Below, in pieces: positions 11,006 to 20,424 of a stretch of 64,000 bases of DNA. The position numbers and the translations under genes were made by a program. The notes beneath the pieces are model-generated. The model saw only the letters and a program-made list of their open reading frames with translations, was not told where the DNA came from and made no database searches. Within the stretch, counting starts at the first letter, position 1. The number at the start of each line of letters is the position of its first letter. This stretch comes from Trichomonas vaginalis G3. Taxonomy: Eukaryota; Parabasalia; Trichomonadida; Trichomonadidae. The DNA is taken from the NCBI RefSeq assembly GCF_026262505.1, contig NC_067203.1, positions 18,085,411 through 18,149,410 of the forward strand, in the 5' to 3' direction.

Positions 11006-12273
11006 CCCAGATTTTCCTTACTTTTACCACTTCCCCATGTAATTTCTGGGGAAAACGATAATTCATTTTTTTTATGGATGAATAGATCATTTTCCTAGAA
11101 AGGACCTCATATCTCTGGCTAAAAAGAGTGTCAGATCCTAAATAGGTTATTGATCTAGTGTACAAATCCAATAAAAAGCCTATTTTTTTGGCTTTTTTGG
11201 TGCTCATTTTTTCGAAGATCTACATGAATATGGGGAAACCATGGATTTTTTTGGTTAACCCACATCTTCATGTAGTCTGGACTATCTTTCCTCGAAGGAC
11301 TCTTTACGGGTGTAAAAACTCATAAAGTTCTCAAAAGATTCATTCTCGATCTCCATGCTGAAAGAATTTACAATAAAAAAGAGATCTACACATCAAACTA
11401 CAGCCATAAATGAACTGAACCCCTAAAGCTCAGCTCTTAGTTTATCAAAAACGTCGAAATCCTTCTCATTGCAATCAAATTTTCTCAATAACTCATAAGA
11501 AAAATCGAATTTTGATTAACCGATGTTATAGGTATCACAAATACTACAAACTTGAGCAATATCGAAATTGCCAGCAAAAGTTTGAAATTGCATTGCTCAT
11601 ATTTGTTTTGTAAACTAAAAATCTGCTTATATTATTCATTAATTTTTATATATTATTCATATACTTTAATAAAAACCAATACTATTTCACCTTAAAAATG
11701 AATTTCATAAGTCAAATATTATTTTTTGAAAATGTATCAAATTTCGATTAAAACAACATGAGAATAAAATTTACGCAAAATTATTTTAAAAAATGGTTTT
11801 AAAAATTTACAATTGATGAAGAATAAGATTGCAAGAAGTTTTGAAGTTTAATTTTAAGAAAAAAAATTCGGATATTATTCATGGATCTAAGTAATCTGAT
11901 ATTTGAGTATCGGCACTATGCATAAAACATATATTTATAGTTTTTTTGGAGTTTTATGATTTTAAATATATTCAAATTTGGCAATCCAATAGATTTTTAA
12001 AAAATAGGTAAATAAAAATAGATTACATATGCAGCAGATTTAGAACATGAAACAAATCTTATAGTGACCTAAAAAAAATTCATGATCCAAAAAAGAAAAA
12101 AATTGGCTAAATGGGAATCAAACCTTAGCATAATAAATCATTATGTCGGATGTTTCCACTACACTACACAAGCAATTCGAAAAGTACCCTTGGTGGTTCT
12201 ATTTAATAGCTACTCCCAACGATAGGCGGTGTCCCCAGCTTTAGAGAGGTGGTAAAAGTAAGGCAAATCTGGG
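11006..12273. mobile_element. TA-flanked 1.27-kb TIR element, mariner-sized, non-coding
   Basis: Ends are inverted repeats of about 28 bases, CCCAGATTTTCCTTACTTTT at the left and the inward right copy CCCAGATTTGCCTTACTTTT, about 25 of 28 matching. A TA flanks each end (11004-11005 and 12274-12275), and satellite continues on both sides. Length (1268 bp) and TA target match Tc1/mariner. No transposase is readable, so this is either a decayed element or a non-autonomous one of a second family. A tRNA-like sequence lies near its right end on the minus strand. Confidence 0.8.
12104..12173 (-). tRNA. tRNA-like sequence, probably pseudogene or tRNA-derived
   Basis: Read on the minus strand, 70 bases show an A-box-like TAGTGTAGTGG and a B-box-like GGTTTGATTCCC at tRNA spacing, with a potential anticodon stem CATAA/TTATG. 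The acceptor stem pairs poorly (only the outer three bases match well) and the anticodon loop lacks U33. So it is more likely a tRNA-derived or decayed gene than a working tRNA. It lies inside the 11006-12273 TIR element. Confidence 0.35.
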
Positions 12274-12275
12274 TA

Positions 12276-13050
12276 AATATATACATATATAAATATATAC
12301 ATATATAAATATATACATATTATAATATATACATATATAAATATATACATATATAATATATACATATATAAATATATACATATATTAAATATATACATAT
12401 ATAAAATATATACATATATAAATATATACATATTATAAATATATACATATATAAATATTATACATATATAAATATATACATATATAATATATACATATAT
12501 AAATATATACATATATAAATATATACATATATAAATATATACAATATAAATATATACATATATAATATATATTACATATATAAATATACATATATAAATA
12601 TATAACATATATAAATATATACATATATAAATATATACATATATAAATATATACATATATAAATATATACATATATAAATATATACATATAAATATATAA
12701 CATATATAAATATACATATATAAATATCATAATATATAATAATATATAAATATATACATATATAAATATATACATATATAATATATATATATAAATATAC
12801 ATATAAAATATATACATATATAAATAATACATATATAAATATATACATATATAATATATACATATATAAATATATAATATATAAATATATACATATATAA
12901 ATATATACATATATAAATATATACATATATAAATATATACATATATAATAATAATATATAAATATATACATATATAATATATACATATATAAAATATATA
13001 CATATATAATATATACATATATAAATATATACATATATATATAATAATAA
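12276..13050. repeat. 16-bp TA-rich satellite, block 4
   Basis: About 48 copies of the 16-base unit, running from the TIR element to mariner copy 2. Confidence 0.95.
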
Positions 13051-13052
13051 TA

Positions 13053-14339
13053 GGGTGTCCAAAGGTGTGTTTAGCACAAACCTGAATACTGCGAATAGAA
13101 ATAAACAAGTTACATATATATAAAGTTTATTTAAATATAATCACCATTGGATTCAATCACGCGTTCGCAGCGATCGATCCAGGCTTGAAAGACACGCTTT
13201 AAATCATCATGAGAAAATTGCTCAAATTGCTCTCTTACAAAATTAAGATCATCTGGACTCGCGAATTCGCGTCCTTCAGCTCTCTTTTTTAGCGTGCCGA
13301 ATAAATAAAAGTCAGAGGGTGCAATATCAGGTGAATAAATTGGTTTGGAACAACTTTGACATTGTTTTCCACCAAGTAATTCATTACCTTATGACTTTTG
13401 TGAACTCTTGATTATCAAAATGAATGCAAACTTTTGTTTTTGTTGTTTGGATTCTCAAAACTCATCAGAATGATAATTTGAGTAAGAACATTGTCAATTA
13501 GATACTGAGCATTCATCGTATTAGGTTTTTGAAGAATATCAATTGCGATGATGCCATTCACGCCCCAAAAAACCGAAACATCATCATTGGTGTGTCAATT
13601 TTTTTCTTCGGGAATGTTTGCGGATTTTCATCCTTCGGGATCCACATGATTTTGGCTTCTGTTGCATATTGAAACCAAGACTCGTCCCCTGTTACTAAAA
13701 AGCGAAACTTCTTGATTGATACGCCACCAATATAGAGAGGAGCTCTTTCGAAGATTGGACTCTAGATTTTTTTTGAAACTGAATTAAGGTTGTGCGGAAC
13801 CCACGTGTATACTCTAGTTTGTAGTTCAAATAATTGTGCAGATAATAACTGACTGTTGTACGTGGTATCTTTGTCATCTCCTCTATCCTTCTGAGTGATG
13901 CTCTTGGGTCTTCATCTAGCGCTTGAGAATTGCTTTGATTTTTCTTTGATCCGGCGATTTTTTGTCAATTTTTATGATGGGCGCCTTTTTGTTCATGAAG
14001 TGATACATCCTAACATGATACGTTACAGTGGAATAGCTAGGAGCATCCATACCGAAGCATTTTACCAATGTCTCGTAGATTTTTTTACAGTCTTTGCATT
14101 TTTTTGCAAGAGCGAGGATGTTTTCTTTATGATTCATTAAAAAAATGAAAAAAATCCCGCCATAATTTCCCGCGAAACCGCCTCTTGTCTCAAAATTCAT
14201 TATATCCTGCATGGCGCCAAAATACAACATACTCATCATATACATATATTCATATTTTTTATTATATATTTATAATCAGCATATATCTCCTTTAATAGTC
14301 TCATAGAGAGCGCTGTGCTAAACGCACCTTTGGACACCC
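13053..14339 (-). mobile_element. mariner transposon copy 2
   Basis: 1287 bp, the same family as copy 1 and nearly identical apart from small indels. It has the same terminal repeats (GGGTGTCCAAAGGTG) and TA flanks, and again lies in satellite. Two insertions of one family into the same satellite, same orientation, suggest either independent targeting of TA-rich DNA or a duplication of the satellite-plus-mariner block. Confidence 0.93.
13131..14137 (-). pseudogene. mariner transposase, copy 2, frameshifted
   Basis: Same gene as copy 1, from ATG at 14137 to TAA at 13131. The frame is broken by several one-base indels, mostly in homopolymers (for example TTGATT versus TTGGATT near 13717 and AGCGCTTGAGAA versus AGCGCTTGAAGAA near 13925). 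The C-terminal 50 codons, garbled in copy 1, are readable here to the natural end ERVIESNGDYI. Together the copies define a transposase of about 337 residues, normal for mariner. Confidence 0.88.
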
Positions 14340-14340
14340 T

Positions 14341-15150
14341 ATATATACATATATAAATATATACATATATAAATATATACATATATAAATATATACATAT
14401 ATAAATATATACATATATATAATATATAATACATATATAAATATATACATATATAAATATATACATATATATAAATATATACATATATAAATATATACAT
14501 ATATAAATATATACATATAAAAATATATACATATATATAATATATACATATATAAATATATACATATATAAAATATACAATATATAAATATATACATATA
14601 TAATATATAATACATATATAAAATATATACATATATAAATATATACATATATAAATATATACATATATAAATAATATACATATATAAATATATACATATT
14701 ATAAAATATATACATATATAAAATATTATATCATATATAAATACTATACATATATTAAATATATACATATATAATATAACATATATAAATATATACATAT
14801 ATTATAAATATATACATATATAAATATTATACATATATAAATAATATATACATATATAAATATACATATATAAATATATACATATATAAATATATACATA
14901 TTAAAATATTATACATATATAAATATATACATATATAAATATATACATATATAAATATACATATATAAATATATACATATATAAATATATACATATATAA
15001 ATATATACATATATAAATATTACATATATAAAATATATAAATATATACAATAATATAAATATATACAATATAAATATATAAATATATACATATAAAATAT
15101 ATACATATATAAATATATACATATATAAATATACATATATATATTAAATA
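14341..15150. repeat. 16-bp TA-rich satellite, block 5
   Basis: The last and most degenerate block of the 16-base unit, after mariner copy 2. It fades into AT-rich DNA before the right terminal repeat of the composite insert. Confidence 0.93.
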
Positions 15151-15222
15151 TATAATAAAAAATTATAATCAAAAAATAGTGTTTGGAAATTTAAGGTTAA
15201 GTGTCACTTTTTCGTAAATTCT

Positions 15223-15384
15223 ACCACACTCCCTCAAGGTTACTACCCACCACAAGGCTTCCCGAACTACCCTCCTCAGCCTATGCCTTACTGCCCCAAC
15301 CCTTGGTTGTTCCAGCAAGCTCCACCCCAGCAATTCCAATTCCAATCTCAGTCCAAGAGAGACAAGACTTCGAAGAAGGTCTGA
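15223..15384 (+). pseudogene. P/Q-rich Polinton gene end (B)
   Basis: Pro/Gln/Tyr-rich coding end with FPNYPPQPMPYCPNPWLF, finishing in a basic KRDKTSKKV tail at 15384. The segment 15247-15312 is nearly identical to 4622-4686. Low complexity; function unknown. Its 5' part is not present here. Confidence 0.5.
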
Positions 15385-15448
15385 ACCGCTTACGCAAAGA
15401 GTATGCTACAGCTCCAATTGAGAGAAAGTTTTCCCGGACCAAAAAATA

Positions 15449-15520
15449 TAATTTAGGTGAAGAGGTTAGATCTCACCTCTTTTTTCACCTGTTTTTTCAC
15501 CCTCTTGAATTTTCATGAAT
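15449..15520. repeat. Palindromic KilA-N-end module, copy 1
   Basis: TTTAGGTGAAGAGGT, then AGATCT-centred palindromic sequence and two TTTTTTCACC runs. Related copies are at 15857-15905, 16930-16990 and 17055-17115 (both inverted) and 59112-59165. The arms pair (GAGGT/ACCTC, AGGTGAA/TTCACCT). Confidence 0.7.
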
Positions 15521-15579
15521 TTTATATATTAATGTTTTTCGTTAAGCCACTTTGTGCCGTCAGTCAGTCAGTTTAGGAA

Positions 15580-15860
15580 AGACTTTAGAAAGTTGTTGGA
15601 AATAAGTCCTGGGAAAGTATTATAAGGCATTTTGTGAAGAATATAGCAACGCCGGGAATTCGGACTTTGCTTTTTATACAAAATTCATGCAGGAAATTCT
15701 TGAGTTTTGGTTGAAAGAATACGGCGGAGCCAAAAGTGGCTCGACCTCAAAACAAGCGTTTTATGAGCTTACAAAGGGTGTTATGAATGAATTCAAAGGT
15801 ATTTACATACATCCTGACCTCGTTCATTTTGTTGCTGAATTCAGCAAAAATAATGTTTAG
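15580..15860 (+). pseudogene. KilA-N domain remains (Polinton B)
   Basis: The readable frame ends at TAG 15860. Its last 25 residues include GIYIHPDLVHFVAEFSK, the typical end of a KilA-N domain (family consensus G-x-Y-V-H-P-D-L). KilA-N is a DNA-binding domain common in large DNA viruses and in Trichomonas Polintons. I see no convincing start. Its stop codon lies inside the palindromic module that follows. Confidence 0.6.
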
Positions 15861-15905
15861 GGTAGATGGTTAGATCTACCCCGTTTTCTACCCTCATTTC
15901 TACCA
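15857..15905. repeat. Palindromic KilA-N-end module, copy 2 (GGGTAG type)
   Basis: TTTAGGGTAGATGGTTAGAT followed by CTACCC-type arms. It has the same layout as copy 1 but with GGGTAG/CTACCC replacing GGTGAA/TTCACC, so the arms have changed together. Confidence 0.65.
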
Positions 15906-16011
15906 TCGTAGAAAACTCATGAAAACAATTTATTTTTGACACTTTCACAAAAAACATAAAAAATAAAGTTAGTTTTTTTAAAAAAATATTTTTTATTTTT
16001 ATTGTAAGAAC

Positions 16012-16566
16012 ATGTTAGCAACAACTTTACCAAACTCTTTAGTTATGAACCCAACTTCAATGTTAGTAGATACGTCAAAAACTATTCCAGATTCGTTTGA
16101 TTTCGAAACAACAATCCAGAAGATAAAGCAAGAACTTCTCCAAGGAGATTTAGATTGCACTGCAAAAGATGAAACAAATGAACAATATCTTTATGAAATG
16201 CAGGATATTATTGACCATCTACCTAAACTTCCTGAAATACAACAACAAAAGCTTACTATTCCAGAATTGAGAAATTGAAGTCAGACCAACCGACTCAGTT
16301 GAAATTAAGAAGTTCATACGTAAGGTTAACTATGAGTTTTCTTGGATTTCATTGCAACCACAAAGTCATGGACAAAGACTGCGATTATGGTATATAAGAA
16401 GTTTCTGACATATATAAATCTGAAGAATTTAAGGACCTACGACAACTTTGTTTCGTTAGTTGCTGAATGTGTATGGCAGATAAGAGATAAAGATAAAAGA
16501 TGTAAAATATGGAACGAACAAATCAGACCTGCATGTTTTGAATTTAAAGGACCATTGACGCTATAG
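16012..16566 (+). pseudogene. Polinton B unassigned gene remains
   Basis: Two consecutive readable stretches on the plus strand (16012-16278 and 16342-16566) follow a conserved A/T-rich leader shared with Polinton A. The first is Thr/Gln/Glu-rich with YLYEMQDIIDHLPKLPEIQQ; the second holds several Trp and Cys residues. No known domain. Broken. Confidence 0.35.
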
Positions 16567-17590
16567 TTGTACTTGCAGGACAATTTCAATGTACAATGCT
16601 AAAATGAACCCACAATGTTCAAATGTAAAGCAGCAATAAGGAAATATAACTATTCTGTCAAAGAGATAGAACGTATGCGAAAACGACTATGCTGACTTAA
16701 AGAAAGAAGCAGAGAAACCAGCAGAAAAACAAAATGAGACATATTGGCATTTCTAAACAAAAACTATCCAACAGCTGACGATTTCCTTCTTCAGATGTCA
16801 AGAAGAAATATAAAAGATACATTCAATATTGTGAAAAACTTTTGACATACTGACAGAGGAAATCGAAGCCAAAATTGTTTAGAGATAATTTCACGAATTC
16901 ACAATGTTTACATGTAAAACGCTTATAAAAACTTTATGGGAGAAAAAGGGTAGAAAAGGGTAGTATACCCTTCTACCCTAAATTTTATTTTTGCCGAATT
17001 CTGTATAAAATTCTGAGTAAAATGACATATGGAACACATACTTTTCAGTAAGGACATATGAGGTTAAAAAAAGAGGTGAAAAAAGAGGTGAGATCTCACC
17101 TCTTCACCTAAAATATATTTTTGCTGAAAAAATGGACCAAATTTCATTATATAACTTTAATTTTTGACGAAGTGCAACAATGACGATTTACACTTCGTCA
17201 AAAAAAATCCCGAAATCATATTTATACAAAATAAATAAATAAAGTTAGTTTTATTTTATTTATTTTTTATTTTGTATGTAAAGACAGTAATGTCAACAAC
17301 AGAGAACACAACAACAGTTATTAGTCCATTGAAGCTATAATGAAGAATACGAGTGGGTTCAGTTTACAAACAAACTCCGTCTCATTCGTTCGTCAAAGAC
17401 GAATATGTACCAAAATGCAACAAGTATTTTGACAGCATGTTTTGCCCAGATACTAAGAAAACCACAAGACTGGTTTAGAACCAAAGCACTATTGAACTAT
17501 TAAATGAAGCTGAAAATTCGACTACGGATTTTTTCGTAGTCGCAAAAACTCGAGTAAGTAAAAAACCCCAGTCGCCAAAACTCTATTGAA
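16567..17590. other. Decayed Polinton B DNA with two inverted KilA-N-end modules
   Basis: No supported gene. Inverted copies of the palindromic module lie at 16930-16990 (GGGTAG type) and 17055-17115 (GGTGAA type, with a perfect GAGGTGAGATCTCACCTC core). A further hairpin, TTTGACGAAGTG...CACTTCGTCAAA, is at 17163-17203. Traces of coding sequence remain but nothing I can assign. Confidence 0.5.
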
Positions 17591-17593
17591 ATC

Positions 17594-18163
17594 GTGGATA
17601 AAATTGCACTCGTTAGTTTGCTTGTAAATTTAGAAACAACTCTTCAAGCTTTTCAAGAAAAAATAAACGATATCTATCTCGAATATGCAAACCAGTATAA
17701 CATTGACGAAGGAGAGTACCATCTCGATATTGTTTATGACAGGAAAAATGCAACTGTTAAAATCAATAGAATAGAAGACCTTGGAGAAAACGTTTATATT
17801 TCTACAAAATATAACAACTTGGCATGGTATAGGTTTTTGAGGATGTTAAATCAGCCTGCAGCATATCCAGTACACCCGAACTTTTATGAAGTCGAAAACC
17901 CTAATGGAACATATGAAAATGTTTTCGACTCAGATGCTATTATAGTTCATGCTTCATTTTCTGGTGCACAAAACTCTTTTTTATGCTTGGCAAATGACTT
18001 TTACGAAAAACCTACAAAGCTATATGAACCGCCGAGTGGAAGTATTTCAGACTTTCAAGTATGGTTTACTACAGATGGAAGAAAGAGAATAATTCCATTA
18101 TACCATGCGTTTTACTTAGAACTTAGTTTCATATACAACTACTATCGAACGGTAAAAATATAA
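17594..18163 (+). CDS. Conserved Polinton protein, function unknown
   Basis: A 189-codon open frame, acidic at the start, with no transmembrane segment and no known motif. Conserved landmarks shared with the broken copy at 3100-3700 are FYEPPS-type, SDFQVWFTT, IIPLY and LSFIYNY, so it is a core protein of this Polinton family. The frame opens with GTG rather than ATG, so the true start is uncertain. It converges with the minus-strand cluster, with 4 bases between stop codons. A minor virion role is possible but not shown. Confidence 0.6.
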   Translation: MDKIALVSLLVNLETTLQAFQEKINDIYLEYANQYNIDEGEYHLDIVYDRKNATVKINRIEDLGENVYISTKYNNLAWYRFLRMLNQPAAYPVHPNFYEVENPNGTYENVFDSDAIIVHASFSGAQNSFLCLANDFYEKPTKLYEPPSGSISDFQVWFTTDGRKRIIPLYHAFYLELSFIYNYYRTVKI

Positions 18164-18167
18164 TTTT

Positions 18168-18410
18168 TTAATACGGTTGAGGTGTTGGATTTGGTTGCCA
18201 ACTAGACTGTGGTGCAGGTTCAGGCTGTTGTATAACAGGAGCTTGTTCTTCTGGTTCAGGGTCTTTAGGTATAATACCAACGAACTGACCTACTCTTTTA
18301 CCAATATTTTTGACACCGTTCCAAATTCCTCTTCCGACAGATTTTATTCCATTCCATATACCTCTTCCAACATTTCGAAAGAAGTTTCCTATTCTTCCAA
18401 AGAAACCCAT
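18168..18410 (-). CDS. Small amphipathic Polinton protein
   Basis: 80 codons, looks whole. Residues 1-45 form a repeated amphipathic helix (IGNFFRNVGRGIWNGIKSVG and a near repeat with GRGIWNGVKNIG). Residues 50-80 are Pro/Gln/Glu-rich. This layout recalls membrane-lytic or internal virion peptides of adenovirus-like elements; that comparison is by composition only. First gene after the convergent junction, 18 bases from the next. Confidence 0.55.
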   Translation of the reverse strand: MGFFGRIGNFFRNVGRGIWNGIKSVGRGIWNGVKNIGKRVGQFVGIIPKDPEPEEQAPVIQQPEPAPQSSWQPNPTPQPY

Positions 18411-18428
18411 TTTACTATATGTAAAAAT

Positions 18429-18791
18429 CTAATGTCCGCCTAGTCTTTTACGTTTCCTGTTGAGTTCCATAGCATTCTTTAACTGGAGCTCATACATTCT
18501 GTTTCTCCTCTGGTAGAAAACATATTCTGGGTCAACTCCTGTGTTCGCGTCATCTGCATAGAGTTGTTTATATCCCACTTCAGGGTTTGTATAAAACTCT
18601 TTCCATCTCATATTTGCATACCATGGTGGCAAACCTAACGCAGCGTCATTTGACATGGCAGTTTGCATTTGTACATCTGTTGGCACTTGACCATAGTTTG
18701 CCATTGCAGTTTGTATTCTAACTTCATTTGGAATATTCTCTGGGTTTGGTTGTCCAGGTTGCTGTGCATTCGCTAAGTTCTGTGCGTCCAT
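18429..18791 (-). CDS. Asn/Gln-rich Polinton virion-type protein
   Basis: 120 codons, looks whole. The N-terminal half is Ala/Asn/Gln/Pro-rich with two similar segments (VRIQTAMANYGQVPTD and VQMQTAMSNDAALGLP). The C-terminal half has Trp/Tyr clusters and ends basic (NRKRKRLGGH). No known domain. Tightly packed between neighbours on the same strand. Confidence 0.5.
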   Translation of the reverse strand: MDAQNLANAQQPGQPNPENIPNEVRIQTAMANYGQVPTDVQMQTAMSNDAALGLPPWYANMRWKEFYTNPEVGYKQLYADDANTGVDPEYVFYQRRNRMYELQLKNAMELNRKRKRLGGH

Positions 18792-18814
18792 TTAATATTA
18801 GATAAAAATATCTC

Positions 18815-18946
18815 TTACGAGTACATATGCTGAACATTTGCAGACATTGGTTCATCTTCATATTCTCTATATCTTTCTGCCACGTCAAATAAATAAATGA
18901 CACAGTGGAAAAAACCTAAAACAAGTAGTCCTATTTCAAACCACAT
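18815..18946 (-). CDS. 43-residue single-pass membrane protein (Polinton B)
   Basis: ATG at 18946, stop at 18815. One hydrophobic segment (IGLLVLGFFHCVIYLF, residues 5-20) is followed by a charged tail (DVAERYREYEDEP). It overlaps the end of the methyltransferase gene by 16 bases, as expected in a compact viral-type operon. Small membrane proteins are usual in Polinton virion clusters; role inferred. Confidence 0.5.
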   Translation of the reverse strand: MWFEIGLLVLGFFHCVIYLFDVAERYREYEDEPMSANVQHMYS

Positions 18947-19749
18947 TTACTTACCAATAAAATTTCTTTGTTATGACACTTTCTCCGGTTTATAGGACCT
19001 CTCTCATATTCTATCTTGTCATATCTAAACTCATAGTCATGTATGTCCTCTAACCATCTCATAACGGTTTCCAAACCACTTTTATCGGATGTAAAGTAAA
19101 AGCATGGATGGTTATGTAAAACGTCTAAAGTTTCTAAAGAGTCTCTCAAAGTCCAGTCTACTTGGTATTGAAAATCCCATGTGTTATAGAACGGCGGGTC
19201 CACTATAAAGAAAACATTTTCCTTGTCTTTATATTTTTCATACAACTCTGTCCAACGACATCTCACAAACTCTATACCCTCAATATATTTTTCTATGTTC
19301 TTTTTGAAAACATTTTTATAGTTAAGATATAAAACTTTTGACATAAGTGTTTCAATGTCATGAACTCTTATAGAACCACTATATAATAGTCTAGCAGATA
19401 TACTATCCCAGTCAATATATTCTGCTTTTTTCAAAACCTCTCTCACAATATTTTTCTTATCTAATGGTATACTTTCCATCTTGCCTATAGGTATCTTTTC
19501 TTTTAACTCTTTCAATATATTGTTTGTGTCTGGTATATGTTTGAGACGGTTCATATAGTTGTCGAAGTCATTGCATATAATCTTTGAGTCTGGGAATATT
19601 GTATGGCACAAATGGGACATATAGAAACTTCCACCGAACAAATCTACAAATGTTAGACCATTCGGTAGTTTCTTAAGTTCTCTCAATAGAATATCTTTAC
19701 ATCTACTCTTATTTCCAAAGAACGGTAACGGTGGTTTTGTAAAATTCAT
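18931..19749 (-). CDS. D12-class (Dam-like) N6-adenine DNA methyltransferase
   Basis: 272 codons, looks whole. Transfers a methyl group from S-adenosylmethionine to adenine in DNA. Visible motifs: PFFGNKSR (residues 9-16) as in Dam-type PFxGxK, the SAM-binding FVDLFGGS (34-41), ICNDFDNYM (about 58), and catalytic DPPFYN near residue 180. The length is right for the Dam/D12 family (about 270). It heads the minus-strand cluster of Polinton B. Alpha-group methyltransferases of this kind are common in viruses and mobile elements, where they may protect or mark element DNA. The target sequence cannot be read from this. Confidence 0.88.
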   Translation of the reverse strand: MNFTKPPLPFFGNKSRCKDILLRELKKLPNGLTFVDLFGGSFYMSHLCHTIFPDSKIICNDFDNYMNRLKHIPDTNNILKELKEKIPIGKMESIPLDKKNIVREVLKKAEYIDWDSISARLLYSGSIRVHDIETLMSKVLYLNYKNVFKKNIEKYIEGIEFVRCRWTELYEKYKDKENVFFIVDPPFYNTWDFQYQVDWTLRDSLETLDVLHNHPCFYFTSDKSGLETVMRWLEDIHDYEFRYDKIEYERGPINRRKCHNKEILLVSKCGLK

Positions 19750-20027
19750 TTATATATAATAATAAAAATGTTTTTTCCTGAAAAGTGACAGAAAACTGAC
19801 AAAACATGAAAACTACTCGGTCAAAGTCTTGTCAGTTTTGTAAAATAACCGTCCTATCTTGTTTTAAAATGGAGAAAAGGCTTCTCAAAGTATACTTCCT
19901 TGGAACGCCCGTAACTTTTCCTGTAGCGACGATAGACCCTTACTTGTCCGGACATAGTTATACTATTTTGAGTGTTCTACAAAAAAAAGTCAACAGCGAC
20001 GACTCTCAAAAATTTTTATGGGCTAGA

Positions 20028-20148
20028 AGGGGCGCAGCCCCTGGAAAGCCCCCTATACCCAAAAAAACTTCATTTATACTAAACATCTTCGGGGCTAGAG
20101 GGCACGAAGTGCCTGGAAGCCCCACTACCTTTTTTTTTTTTTTTTTAT
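20028..20148. repeat. Two GC-rich nested hairpins and an 18-T run
   Basis: Two related units, GGCTAGAAGGGGCGCAGCCC(CTGGAAAGCCCC) and GGGGCTAGAGGGCACGAAGT(GCCTGGAAGCCCC), each with nested inverted repeats (GGGG..CCCC; GGGCAC..GTGCC). A pure T run follows (20131-20148). They stand at the likely right edge of Polinton B and stand out sharply in base composition. Confidence 0.6.
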
Positions 20149-20424
20149 TCGAGTGACAATAACTCATAGATAAATAATCAAGTATCAGTATGAGATGGGA
20201 ATTACTCTGCCAAAATTTTTGATCGAATTTGTTTAATAATTTATACGTGATTAAATGAAAATGCATACAACTTTGTGAGAGAGGCGTACAAAATAAAAAA
20301 TATTAAACTTCGAAAAATATATTTATTTCTTCCTTTCACAAATAAAAATCAAAAAACAATCGCGATCATTTATTTCAAAAGTTTTTTTCTGAGCCTTAGC
20401 AATTTCTTTTTGTTTGAGTGATTA

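Larger units (their letters stand above)
4690..15222. mobile_element. 10.5-kb composite insert between Polintons A and B
   Basis: The ends form an imperfect inverted repeat: left AGAAATTTCGAAAAAGTGAC (4693 on), right, read inward, AGAATTTACGAAAAAGTGAC (ending about 15222), about 20 of 22 matching. The interior is non-coding apart from mariners: a ~270-bp tandem repeat, 16-bp satellite blocks, two mariners, a third TIR element and half a palindromic element. The terminal motif resembles that of the 1.25-kb palindromic elements at 51.7 and 56.1 kb. Both flanks carry the same P/Q-rich gene segment, so the insertion could be within one duplicated segment or at a junction of two Polintons. Confidence 0.5.
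15223..20150. mobile_element. Polinton/Maverick remnant B
   Basis: Second Polinton. Parts in order: P/Q-rich gene end, KilA-N remains, unassigned frames (16012-16566), the frame at 17594-18163, then a tight minus-strand cluster (18168-19749) of three small virion-type genes and an adenine methyltransferase. The left half is broken in several places, while the right cluster looks whole. So the age is mixed or the element is younger than A. No polymerase, integrase or ATPase is visible, so much of the element is missing. The right boundary is uncertain; GC-rich hairpins and a poly-T run at 20028-20148 may mark it. Confidence 0.72.

Noticed and set aside
19806-20266. Frames of 116 and 86 codons through the GC hairpins and T run
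   Set aside because: They end in poly-Phe or poly-Lys encoded by the homopolymer and span inverted repeats on both strands.
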